From Ruminococcus sp. UBA3286 (GTDB lineage Bacteria > Bacillota > Clostridia > Oscillospirales > Ruminococcaceae), in the NCBI GenBank assembly GCA_002362135.1, contig DETO01000155.1:992-26720 (forward strand): a DNA stretch of 25,729 bases, read 5' to 3'. The translations under genes and the position numbers were made by a program. The notes under the pieces were generated by a model that was given only the letters and a program-made list of their open reading frames with translations, searched no databases and was not told the DNA's origin. This document shows positions 1 through 7,367 of this stretch, piece by piece (position 1 is the first letter of the stretch; each line of letters opens with the position of its first letter).

Positions 1-1
1 C

Positions 2-1357
2 GACGGACAGATGGGCAACTCTGAGGTTGGTCATACCAATATCGGCGCGGGACGTATCGTTTATCAGATGCTCGTTAAGATATCCAAAGACATCAAGGAC
101 GGCGCTTTCTTTGAAAACAAGGCTTTAAAGTCGGCAATGGAAAACTGCAAGGCTAAAAATTCCGCGCTTCACCTCATGGGACTTCTTTCTCCCGGCGGTG
201 TTCACAGCCATATGGAGCATCTTTTCGGTCTCGTTGAAATGGCTAAGAAGAATGGCGTTGAAAAAGTTTATATTCACGCATTCCTCGACGGAAGAGACGT
301 TCCTCCGTCGTCTGCCGCAGAATATATGGCTGAAACTGTTGCCGAACTTGACAAGATCGGCTTAGGCAAAATTGCAACTATTTCGGGCAGATTCTACGCA
401 ATGGACAGAGATAATGCATGGGACAGAGTTGAAAAGGCTTATGCTGCGCTGGTTTACGGCGAGGGCGTTCAGGAGACAGATCCTGTTCAGGCTATAAAAA
501 ATTCCTATGCCAACGAAGTTACAGACGAGTTCATGCTTCCGACTGTTATCGCAGGCGGCGCGCAGATAAAGGCTGACGACAGCGTTATCTTCTTTAATTT
601 CCGTCCTGATCGCGCAAGACAGATCACACGCGCTTTTGTTGATCCGGAATTCACAGGATTTACGCGCAAAAACGGCTTCTTCCCGCTTAATTTCGTGTGC
701 ATGGCTCAGTATGACGCGACTATGCCGAATGTAAGCGTTGCATATCCGCCTGAGCAGCTTACCATGACAATGGGCGAGTACCTTGCAAAGCTCGGAAAAA
801 CTCAGCTTCGTATCGCCGAAACTCAGAAGTATGCGCACGTTACGTTCTTCTTCAACGGCGGTGAGGAAAAGCAGTTTGAGGGCGAGGACAGAATTCTTAT
901 CAAGTCGCCCGACGTTCCGACTTTTGACATGAAGCCTGAAATGAGCGCATATGAGGTTTGCGACGCCGTTGTCGAGGCTATCGAAGCTGATAAGTACGAC
1001 GTTATCATTCTCAACTATGCAAACTGCGATATGGTTGGACATACGGGAATTTTCGACGCTGCTGTAAAGGCTGTCGAAGCAGTTGACGAGTGCGTTGGAC
1101 GTATGGTCGAGGCTATTATTGCAAAGGGCGGCGCGGCTCTTATTACTGCCGACCATGGCAATGCCGATAAGATGTACGAGCCTGACGGAAGCCCGTTCAC
1201 GGCGCATACTACAAATCCCGTTCCCCTTATTGCGGTAGGAATTGACGGACAGCTTGCAGACGGCGGCGTTCTTGCCGATCTTGCACCTACAATGCTTGAT
1301 ATTATGGGCGTTCCGCAGCCTGCCGAAATGACAGGTAAGTCGCTTATCGTTAAATAA
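2..1357 (+). CDS. gpmI: 2,3-bisphosphoglycerate-independent phosphoglycerate mutase, 5' end cut by the window
   Basis: This cytosolic glycolytic enzyme interconverts 3- and 2-phosphoglycerate using two Mn ions and a phosphoserine intermediate. The frame is open from base 2 and opens with DGQMGNSEVGH, which holds the catalytic serine and normally lies about 60 residues into the protein, so the true start is outside the window and 451 residues are visible. Other family motifs follow in order: HAFLDGRDVPPSSA, the GRFYAMDRD stretch, FNFRPDRARQ, AETQKYAHVTFFFNGG, NYANCDMVGHTG and the metal-binding ADHGNADKM, with a late histidine in FTAHTTNPVP. All expected metal and substrate motifs are present, so it should be active. 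It ends at a strong terminator, so it probably closes an upstream glycolytic operon and is unrelated to the genes that follow. Identification is near certain. Confidence 0.97.
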   Translation, partial: DGQMGNSEVGHTNIGAGRIVYQMLVKISKDIKDGAFFENKALKSAMENCKAKNSALHLMGLLSPGGVHSHMEHLFGLVEMAKKNGVEKVYIHAFLDGRDVPPSSAAEYMAETVAELDKIGLGKIATISGRFYAMDRDNAWDRVEKAYAALVYGEGVQETDPVQAIKNSYANEVTDEFMLPTVIAGGAQIKADDSVIFFNFRPDRARQITRAFVDPEFTGFTRKNGFFPLNFVCMAQYDATMPNVSVAYPPEQLTMTMGEYLAKLGKTQLRIAETQKYAHVTFFFNGGEEKQFEGEDRILIKSPDVPTFDMKPEMSAYEVCDAVVEAIEADKYDVIILNYANCDMVGHTGIFDAAVKAVEAVDECVGRMVEAIIAKGGAALITADHGNADKMYEPDGSPFTAHTTNPVPLIAVGIDGQLADGGVLADLAPTMLDIMGVPQPAEMTGKSLIVK

Positions 1358-1361
1358 TTTG

Positions 1362-1388
1362 AAAAGGCTGATTCCGATCAGCCTTTTT
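1362..1388 (+). terminator. Intrinsic terminator after gpmI
   Basis: A perfect stem AAAAGGCTGAT / ATCAGCCTTTT with a four-base loop (TCCG) is followed by a run of T. It begins four bases after the gpmI stop codon. This is a textbook Rho-independent terminator and separates gpmI from the Ter cluster. Confidence 0.92.
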
Positions 1389-1476
1389 TGTGCTTTAAGA
1401 ACCTTTTATAAGTTCATAAAACTACATAATATGGTTGAAAATATTTAATTTTTTGCATAAAATTTCAAAAAATCCC

Positions 1477-1505
1477 TTGACATTTTACCAGAAATATGTT
1501 ATATT
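1477..1505 (+). promoter_or_regulatory. Sigma-A promoter of the Ter cluster, extended -10 type
   Basis: TTGACA at 1477-1482, a 17-base spacer, and TATATT at 1500-1505 preceded by TGT (the TGn extended -10 element). The DNA upstream (1395-1476) is very AT-rich, as in UP elements. Transcription should start near 1511-1513. It is the only convincing promoter I see before 13751 and probably drives the whole TerD-led operon. The near-consensus boxes suggest strong basal expression unless a repressor acts. Confidence 0.85.
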
Positions 1506-1511
1506 ATTGAA

Positions 1512-1638
1512 TGAGGATATGTACAAAATGAGAAGAATTTATGCAAATTGCGTAAGTGCGCTCAAAATTAACATATTTCCCGAATAGCCGCCTGACAGAC
1601 GGCAGAAAATAATTTGTATAAAAGCGAGGTAACTAAAG
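1512..1638 (+). promoter_or_regulatory. About 125-base leader of the Ter operon, with a small near-palindrome
   Basis: The gene-free stretch 1358-1638 holds the gpmI terminator, an AT-rich segment, the promoter, and this leader. The leader contains a near-palindrome, GCCGCCTGACAGACGGC (1587-1603), able to form a short hairpin. It also contains a possible 19-codon reading frame, ATG 1528 to TAG 1587, preceded by GAGGA at 1513-1517. I do not recognise a known riboswitch. The ribosome-binding site GAGGT at 1626-1630 serves the ATG at 1639. A regulatory role is inference. Confidence 0.4.
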
Positions 1639-2217
1639 ATGGCTGTAAATTTGACCAAAGGACAGAAGGTTGATCTTACAAAAACAAATCCCGGTTTGAC
1701 CAAGATCGTTGTAGGTCTCGGTTGGGACGTTAATAAGTATGACGGCGGTCACGATTTCGATCTTGACGCTGCTGCATTCCTTCTCGGCGGTGCAGGCAAA
1801 GTCGCAAGCGATAAAGATTTCGTGTTCTACGGCAATAAAGAGCATGAGTCGGGTTCCGTTATCCATACAGGCGACAATCTGACAGGCGCAGGCGACGGCG
1901 ACGACGAACAGATCAAGATTGACCTCGGCATAGTTCCCTCTGGAATAGAGAAAATCGACTTCACCGTAACCATCTACGACGCTGAATCGCGCGGACAGAA
2001 TTTCGGACAGGTTTCCAACGCTTATATCCGCGTTATGAACGAAGCTACGGGCGAAGAGCTTATCCGTTACGATCTCGGCGAGGATTACTCCATTGAGACA
2101 GCCGTTGTAGTAGGCGAACTTTACCGCAATAACGGCGAGTGGAAATTCAACGCTATCGGAAGCGGTTTTCAGGGCGGTTTATCTGCTTTGTGCGGCAATT
2201 TCGGCGTAAATGTCTGA
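1639..2217 (+). CDS. terD: TerD-family calcium-binding stress protein, copy 1
   Basis: A 192-residue stand-alone TerD domain, the usual length for the family. It has the N-terminal signature LTKGQKVDLTK, the GLGWD motif, the acidic FDLDAAAFLL strand, and the acidic loop GDGDDEQI (around residues 86-95) that binds Ca2+ in characterised TerD proteins. It closes with GEWKFNAIGSGF and a GG-L-L tail typical of the family. TerD proteins are soluble or membrane-peripheral and are linked to resistance to tellurite, some phages, colicins and other stresses; their biochemical role is unsettled. It has a GAGGT ribosome-binding site and is the first gene after the promoter. It is a close tandem duplicate of the next gene, with shared nucleotide blocks near the 3' end. 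TerD, TerE and TerZ cannot be told apart with certainty here, so the symbol marks the family. Confidence 0.93.
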   Translation: MAVNLTKGQKVDLTKTNPGLTKIVVGLGWDVNKYDGGHDFDLDAAAFLLGGAGKVASDKDFVFYGNKEHESGSVIHTGDNLTGAGDGDDEQIKIDLGIVPSGIEKIDFTVTIYDAESRGQNFGQVSNAYIRVMNEATGEELIRYDLGEDYSIETAVVVGELYRNNGEWKFNAIGSGFQGGLSALCGNFGVNV

Positions 2218-2249
2218 GATAAAAATAATATGAAATTGAGGTAATTATT

Positions 2250-2828
2250 ATGGCAGTAAGTTTGCAGAAAGGTCAGAAAGTTGACCTTACAAAAGGAAAT
2301 CCCGGACTTTCTAAAATTTATATCGGTCTTGGCTGGGATACAAATAAATACGACGGCGGCGCTGATTTTGACCTCGACGCTGCGGCTTTTCTCCTTGGTG
2401 ACAACGGCAAAGTTCCGTGCGATTCCGACCTCATTTTTTACGGAAATCTCAAACATGCTTCCGAATCCGTTATCCACATGGGCGACAACCTGACAGGCGA
2501 CGGAGACGGCGACGACGAGCAGATCAAGGTCGATCTCGCAAGAGTACCCGCTAATATCAGCAAGATCGATTTTACGGTTACTATTTACGATTACGACGTT
2601 CGCGGACAGAATTTCGGACAGGTTTCCAACGCGTATATTCGTATTGTTGACGAAATGACCGGTCAGGAAATTATCCGTTACGACCTTGGAGAGGACTTCT
2701 CTGTTGAAACTGCCGTAGTTGTAGGCGAAATTTATCGTCACAACGGCGAGTGGAAATTCAACGCTATCGGAAGCGGTTTTGCCGGCGGATTGGCTGCATT
2801 GTGCCGTAATTTCGGCGTAAATGTCTGA
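2250..2828 (+). CDS. terD: TerD-family calcium-binding stress protein, copy 2
   Basis: Also 192 residues and plainly a tandem duplicate of the preceding gene. The KGQKVDLTKGNPGLSK start, GLGWDTNKYDGG, FDLDAAAFLLG and GDGDGDDEQIKVDL acidic loop are all kept, so Ca2+ binding is expected. The two genes share long identical nucleotide blocks, for example around GRGQNFGQVSNAY-type codons and in the last 90 bases, which points to recent duplication or gene conversion. A GAGGT ribosome-binding site lies before ATG 2250, 32 bases after the previous stop, consistent with one operon. Identical length and nearly identical ends suggest the copies raise dosage or form mixed assemblies. That last point is inference. 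Confidence 0.93.
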   Translation: MAVSLQKGQKVDLTKGNPGLSKIYIGLGWDTNKYDGGADFDLDAAAFLLGDNGKVPCDSDLIFYGNLKHASESVIHMGDNLTGDGDGDDEQIKVDLARVPANISKIDFTVTIYDYDVRGQNFGQVSNAYIRIVDEMTGQEIIRYDLGEDFSVETAVVVGEIYRHNGEWKFNAIGSGFAGGLAALCRNFGVNV

Positions 2829-2851
2829 TCGCTGAAAGTTAGGGTAAATTT

Positions 2852-3463
2852 ATGTCTGTTAATCTTCAAAAGGGTCAAAAGGTCGAACTCAGAAAAAATA
2901 ACGGCGGAAATTTGCGTAAAGTAATGGTCGGTCTTGGCTGGGACGAGGCAGCTCCTGAGAAAAAAGGTTTGTTTTCGTCGCTTTTCGGCCCGAAAACTCT
3001 CAATAACGATATAGATTGCGACGCTTCGGCTATCTTGTGTGTGGGCGGCAAGCTTGTAAACAACAGAGATGTTGTGTTTTTCAATAATCTTAACCACTCA
3101 AGTCACACTGTAAAGCATATGGGCGATAATTTCACAGGCGCAGGCGACGGCGACGACGAGCAGATTTTTGTTGATCTTGAAAATCTGCCCGCGAATTATG
3201 ATAAGATCGTTTTCGTGGTAAATATTTATCAGGCACGTCAGAGAAATCAGCATTTCGGAATGATCCGCAATGCATTTATAAGAATCTGCGACGCTGAAAC
3301 GGGCAAGGAGATCTGTAAATATAATTTGTCTGAAAATTATAACAATATGACAGCTATGATTTTCGGCGAATTATATCGTCATAACGGCGAATGGAAATTC
3401 AATGCCATCGGACAGGCTACGCAGGATAATGATATAAGTTCACTGGCGGCAAGATATAATTAA
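2852..3463 (+). CDS. TerD-family protein, divergent copy 3 with an insertion
   Basis: A 203-residue TerD-family protein opening with VNLQKGQKVELRK. Compared with the two preceding copies it has an insertion after the GLGWD motif (about residues 35-50, containing GLFSSLFGPK). The usual FDLDAAAFLL strand becomes DIDCDASAILC, keeping the acidic spacing. The GAGDGDDEQIFVDL Ca2+ loop is intact. The C-terminus GEWKFNAIGQ is followed by a different tail (DNDISSLAARYN) rather than the GG-L-L ending. It resembles TerZ/TerX-type members of the family, but I cannot fix the subgroup from sequence alone. It starts 24 bases after copy 2 and is followed by a strong hairpin, so the three stand-alone TerD genes form a promoter-proximal unit. 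Confidence 0.9.
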   Translation: MSVNLQKGQKVELRKNNGGNLRKVMVGLGWDEAAPEKKGLFSSLFGPKTLNNDIDCDASAILCVGGKLVNNRDVVFFNNLNHSSHTVKHMGDNFTGAGDGDDEQIFVDLENLPANYDKIVFVVNIYQARQRNQHFGMIRNAFIRICDAETGKEICKYNLSENYNNMTAMIFGELYRHNGEWKFNAIGQATQDNDISSLAARYN

Positions 3464-3501
3464 AATTAAGAATCTATCTTGTAAAGACAGGTTCTGAGAG
3501 C

Positions 3502-3542
3502 ATTGCCTTTGTATTGCCCGAGTAATGCAAAGGCAATTTTTT
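3502..3542 (+). terminator. Terminator or attenuator inside the Ter operon
   Basis: A 14-pair stem (3502-3515 with 3524-3537; 13 Watson-Crick pairs and one G-U) with an 8-base loop, followed directly by six T (3537-3542). It has every mark of an intrinsic terminator. No strong promoter is visible in the few bases before the next gene, so some read-through must occur. The likely effect is high TerD output with lower expression of the signalling genes downstream. Confidence 0.82.
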
Positions 3543-3547
3543 AAACG

Positions 3548-3553
3548 AAAGGA
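3548..3553 (+). promoter_or_regulatory. Ribosome-binding site that favours a TTG start for the vWA gene
   Basis: AAAGGA lies five bases before TTG at 3559. The in-frame ATG at 3568 would be 14 bases away, too far for good initiation. The sequence between holds only a weak GG. I therefore prefer the TTG. Confidence 0.6.
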
Positions 3554-3558
3554 TTGTA

Positions 3559-4215
3559 TTGATAGGTATGGACGAATTTGTAAGACGACTGCCGGTGTAT
3601 CTGCTTCTGGACTGCTCCGGTTCAATGATGGGCGAAAGGATCGAGGCGGTAAAGCAGGGCATACGTTCACTGATAACCGAGCTTAAAGGCGATCCGCAGG
3701 CATTGGAAACTGCCTATATTTCAGTAATAACTTTTTCAAGCACGGCAAAACAGGAAGCAGGATTGACCGAACTGATGCTTTTTAAAGAACCCGAATTGAA
3801 GGCAAGCGGCGCAACTATGTTCGGACGCGCTCTTGACGTTCTCATGGACTGCATCAATACCGAAGTCCGTAAATCTACCGAAACTCAGAAGGGCGACTGG
3901 AGACCGCTTGTATTCGTTCTTACTGACGGCGCGCCTTCCGATGTGAACGATTTCAAACGCGCTGCCGAACAGCTCAAGACCATGAAAATCGCCAATATCA
4001 TTGCTTGTGCAGCAGGTGCGGACGCTGATACGACTTACCTTAAAATGATGACGGAGAACGTTCTTATGATGAATTCTCTGTCAGCAGGCGATCTTGCGCA
4101 GTTCTTCGCATGGGTATCGGGTTCTATAAAAATGACTTCAAAGAGCCTTGACACAAAGCCGGGCGAGGCGCTGGAACTTCCTCCTCCTCCGCAGGGCTTC
4201 CAGATCGTTCCCTGA
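3559..4215 (+). CDS. terY: TerY-like von Willebrand factor A domain protein
   Basis: A 218-residue protein that is almost entirely one vWA domain. The metal-ion-dependent adhesion site (MIDAS) is complete: DCSGSM near residue 19, a conserved threonine in SGATMFGRAL, and TDGAPSD near residue 125. Such domains bind Mg2+ or Ca2+ and mediate protein-protein contacts. There is no signal peptide or membrane segment, so it is cytoplasmic. The protein ends in a short proline-rich tail (ELPPPPQGF). It is the first gene of a vWA/PP2C/kinase triad known from Ter loci (TerY-P type), in which the vWA protein is thought to be an adaptor for phosphorylation signalling. Starts are TTG 3559 (preferred on ribosome-binding-site spacing) or ATG 3568. 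The next gene begins 11 bases after its stop. Confidence 0.9.
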   Translation: MIGMDEFVRRLPVYLLLDCSGSMMGERIEAVKQGIRSLITELKGDPQALETAYISVITFSSTAKQEAGLTELMLFKEPELKASGATMFGRALDVLMDCINTEVRKSTETQKGDWRPLVFVLTDGAPSDVNDFKRAAEQLKTMKIANIIACAAGADADTTYLKMMTENVLMMNSLSAGDLAQFFAWVSGSIKMTSKSLDTKPGEALELPPPPQGFQIVP

Positions 4216-4226
4216 TGAGGTGAGTT

Positions 4227-5870
4227 ATGGAAGATAGACCTGATCTTGTAAAAAACAGCGCCGAAGTGTGCGAAAAGGAAATTATTCCCGAAGATATCAA
4301 CATCAGTCCCGTTGATCAGGACGCCTGCGATACAGTCGTTCTTACCCGAAACGATGCTGATCTGATTAAGGATAACGACGGCAATGAAGTTGTTCCTGTA
4401 GATGCCACGATGAATGCTGAATTGTCGTCAAACGACGATATATCTGAGAATCCGGAGCCTGTCGAATCGTCTGATGAGAACACGGAAGTTGCGGAAGATG
4501 CTCAGAACGAAGAGAATTATCTAAACGAAAATAACGGCGAATCCGAAAAAGTTGAGACAACTGCCGAGCAGCCGTGCGAAATTCCGTCGGCAGCCGAAGA
4601 ATCAGAAAATTCAGCTGATACGGAGGAATTTGTTGAATCTGAAAAAAATGCAGAACAAAATCCTGAAGATTCTGAGGAATCAAAGACGGAAAGCGTTACC
4701 GAGTATACGGCTTCGCTCTGGAAATATACGGCTGTAGCGGACGATGTTCCTGATCCTTCTCCTGAATATTACACAAGATCAGATATATATGATGGCGGCA
4801 AGGTTATCGGAGCGCGCGTTCGCGGAAAAAAACACAAGCATGAGGGAACTTGCTGCGACGATTGGTTTGAAACGGCTTCATTGGGCGATATTACGTTTAT
4901 TGCCGTGGCGGACGGCGCAGGTTCAAAGAAACTTTCACGCATAGGTTCGCAGGAATCCTGCCGTGCGGCGGTCGGATTTCTGAAAGATCATTTCGAGAAG
5001 AATATCGTAAACGACACGAAGATCATGTCCGGTATCGCCCTCGATATGAATTCTCACGATTTTATGTCGGCTTGCAAAATTTTGGCGGAGGCTGTCCGCG
5101 GCGCTGTAAATGAAGCTTATCTTGCTGTGAGATCAGCGTTTTACTGCCGCGCCTCCAATGAAAAATTCATCGGGTATATGGGCAGATCGCTCGATATACG
5201 CGATTTTTCGGCTACGCTCCTTATTTCTGTAGTGATACCGCTCGGAAATGAAAAGAATGAAAAACTGGTAGTTTCATGTCAGATCGGCGACGGCATGATC
5301 GCACTTATAGATACGTCGGCTGAATTTTCCGCTTCCGTAAAGCGTATGGGCGATTCCGACAGCGGCGAATTTTCGGGTGAGACGGAATTCCTTACTACCG
5401 AAAAAATGCGCGCTCCCGAAAGCATTGCCCTGAAAACGAGGATTTCACGGGGAAATTCCGATATTCTAATGATGATGACGGACGGCGTTTCCGATGATTA
5501 TTTTCCTGTGGAAATCCAGATGCATAGGCTTTATTTCGATCTTGCCGCCAACGGTATCTTGCCGCCGAGAAAGGTTTCCAACGAAAATTCTGCTGACGAA
5601 TGGCAGGACAAGCTTCCCGAGCCGTCGGTTTATCCGTGGGTGAACGATAAATCGGTAATGGTTGCGGCAAATTATACAAATAAAATATGCCGAGAAACAG
5701 GGCTGACGTTTGAAAATATCTGGAACGCCCCTGAGATACTTGAAGCGGCGGCTGCAAAACTCGGCGTTTTTTCAGAGGAAAACGCTGCGGAGCGGCTGAA
5801 AGTATGGCTGGATAATTACGTTGAGAGAGGATCGTTTGACGATCGCACCCTTGTCATTGCGATCATTTGA
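4227..5870 (+). CDS. PP2C-type Ser/Thr phosphatase with a long acidic N-terminal extension
   Basis: A 547-residue protein. Residues 1 to about 170 are low-complexity and strongly acidic, rich in Glu, Asp, Asn and Ser, and look disordered. From about residue 190 a PP2C-like catalytic domain begins. Its metal-binding motifs are visible: CCDDWFE, VADGAGSKKLS (Asp near 229), IGDGMIALID, MTDGVSDDYF and the C-terminal DDRTLVIAII, so activity on phosphoserine or phosphothreonine with Mn2+/Mg2+ is expected. A long insertion sits between the last two motifs. No membrane segment is seen. The start at ATG 4227 follows an AGGTGAG ribosome-binding site. Its 3' end touches the kinase gene, so phosphatase and kinase are translationally close and probably act on the same targets, perhaps the neighbouring vWA or TerD-vWA proteins (inference). 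Confidence 0.88.
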   Translation: MEDRPDLVKNSAEVCEKEIIPEDINISPVDQDACDTVVLTRNDADLIKDNDGNEVVPVDATMNAELSSNDDISENPEPVESSDENTEVAEDAQNEENYLNENNGESEKVETTAEQPCEIPSAAEESENSADTEEFVESEKNAEQNPEDSEESKTESVTEYTASLWKYTAVADDVPDPSPEYYTRSDIYDGGKVIGARVRGKKHKHEGTCCDDWFETASLGDITFIAVADGAGSKKLSRIGSQESCRAAVGFLKDHFEKNIVNDTKIMSGIALDMNSHDFMSACKILAEAVRGAVNEAYLAVRSAFYCRASNEKFIGYMGRSLDIRDFSATLLISVVIPLGNEKNEKLVVSCQIGDGMIALIDTSAEFSASVKRMGDSDSGEFSGETEFLTTEKMRAPESIALKTRISRGNSDILMMMTDGVSDDYFPVEIQMHRLYFDLAANGILPPRKVSNENSADEWQDKLPEPSVYPWVNDKSVMVAANYTNKICRETGLTFENIWNAPEILEAAAAKLGVFSEENAAERLKVWLDNYVERGSFDDRTLVIAII

Positions 5871-5881
5871 GAGGTGATAAA

Positions 5882-7360
5882 ATGTCGAAAATTGCAGAAG
5901 CTATACTGATGGACGGTTCTAAGCTTCCGTATGTTATAACGGATAATCCGCCTCGCGGAGGTATGAAATATACCTATTTCGCACCTGATAAATCGTATGT
6001 AATACAGTTTTTCAACGATCCCGAAATCGGAATGATACCCGAAATACAGGACAGAATTTCCGCAATTATCGGGAAATACAATCCGACTTTATCAGAAGAA
6101 AACGGCGGCGCAAGAGGAAATTCGCAGACGCTTGCGGATTATTTTTCTCAACGGTACTGTTGGCCTGTAGCTATGGTAAAATATCCGGAATTCGGCATAG
6201 TATGCCCTGCATACCCCTCAAATTATTTCTTCGATTCCAATTCCTCAATCGTCGAAGGACTCGACCTAAGCGGCAAGGATAAAAAAAGCAACTGGTTCAC
6301 TTCCAGAAACAGAAAATATTTAAATAAATCGGAACTGGGCAATTTCATGATGATGCTGAAGCTGTCGATATGCCTTGCGCGTGCGATTCGGCGTATGCAT
6401 TCCGCAGGTCTTGCTCATTCCGATCTGTCCAACAATAACGTGCTTATCGATCCAAAATCGGGCAGCTGCGTTGTTATAGATATCGATTCGCTTGTAGTTC
6501 CGGGTTTGTATCCGCCCGAAGTTGCCGGAACACGCGGCTATATCGCTCCAGAAGTGCTGGAAACGATGGAATATCCGCGCAGCGATCCACGCCGCTGTCT
6601 GCCCTGCATTGAGACCGATCTTCATTCAATGGCGGTGCTGATATATGAGTATCTGCTTTTGCGCCATCCTCTGAACGGGCCGAAGCATATCCCGAATATT
6701 ACGCCTGAGGAAGAGGATTTCCTCCTCATGGGGCCAAAGGCGGTGTTTATTGAAGATCCCAACGATCAGAGCAATCGTCCGCAGAATCTCAATATTACTG
6801 TTCATGATCTCGGCCCTCATCTTGAGCAGCTTTTTATGCAGGCTTTCGTAGACGGGCTTCATTCCCCGAAACGGCGTCCGCAGGCTATGGACTGGGAGCG
6901 CGGACTCATAAAAACTTGGGATATGCTTTATCCCTGCGAAAATCCAAACTGCCGTGAAAAATGGTTCGTTTTGCATGATATTGAACATCCCGTATGCCCA
7001 TTCTGCGGGAAACGGGTGAATTCTGAAATAGTAAAGATCAAATTCAAAAAAGAACTTCGCGGAAAAAGCGGACAATGGATGCCCTCGGGAGAACTCATTG
7101 CGTATAACAACTATCCGCTTTTTTCGTGGCATATTTATTCGAACGTGTTCGCCGATGAAAAAGCCGACCGCGATCTTTGCGCGTACGTTGTGAAACATCA
7201 GGGAAATTGGCTTCTTGTGAATCAGAAGATCAAGGGAATGCGTTCTCCAAGTGGAAATCTCGTTCCTCCGGGGCAGGCGGTATTGCTGAAAAATGGAACG
7301 GTATTCCGTCTTTCCGATGAATCCAACGGTCAGCTTGCCGAAATACAGATAAAGGGTTAA
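5882..7360 (+). CDS. Atypical protein kinase with zinc ribbon and possible FHA-like C-terminus
   Basis: A 492-residue protein taken from ATG 5882, which has GAGAGGTG just upstream; an in-frame TTG at 5867 would overlap the phosphatase gene. A protein-kinase fold is shown by HSDLSNNNVLID (catalytic Asp near residue 181, Asn near 186), IDID in place of DFG (about 199-202), GTRGYIAPE (activation segment end) and the helix-F-like DLHSMAVLIYEYLL. The strand that normally holds the ATP-anchoring lysine reads YVIQFF, so that lysine seems replaced by Gln near residue 42. After the kinase come four cysteines as C-x4-C and C-x2-C (about 352-375), a likely zinc ribbon. The last 90 residues are beta-rich with a WLLVNQ...LKNGTVFRLSD pattern that recalls FHA domains but lacks their usual phosphothreonine-binding residues. 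It is the kinase of the Ter vWA/PP2C/kinase triad. Confidence 0.85.
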   Translation: MSKIAEAILMDGSKLPYVITDNPPRGGMKYTYFAPDKSYVIQFFNDPEIGMIPEIQDRISAIIGKYNPTLSEENGGARGNSQTLADYFSQRYCWPVAMVKYPEFGIVCPAYPSNYFFDSNSSIVEGLDLSGKDKKSNWFTSRNRKYLNKSELGNFMMMLKLSICLARAIRRMHSAGLAHSDLSNNNVLIDPKSGSCVVIDIDSLVVPGLYPPEVAGTRGYIAPEVLETMEYPRSDPRRCLPCIETDLHSMAVLIYEYLLLRHPLNGPKHIPNITPEEEDFLLMGPKAVFIEDPNDQSNRPQNLNITVHDLGPHLEQLFMQAFVDGLHSPKRRPQAMDWERGLIKTWDMLYPCENPNCREKWFVLHDIEHPVCPFCGKRVNSEIVKIKFKKELRGKSGQWMPSGELIAYNNYPLFSWHIYSNVFADEKADRDLCAYVVKHQGNWLLVNQKIKGMRSPSGNLVPPGQAVLLKNGTVFRLSDESNGQLAEIQIKG

Positions 7361-7367
7361 GATAAAA

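Noticed and set aside
362..1207. A 281-codon minus-strand frame inside gpmI
   Set aside because: It is fully antisense to a conserved enzyme gene, with no ribosome-binding site or known motif.
2169..2741. A 190-codon minus-strand frame opposite the second TerD gene
   Set aside because: It mirrors the conserved TerD codons; similar antisense frames appear opposite the neighbouring copies, as expected from shared codon patterns.
1639..3463. Repeated blocks that could suggest a CRISPR or other repeat array
   Set aside because: The repeats are gene-length coding duplications of TerD, with no short direct repeats and unique spacers.
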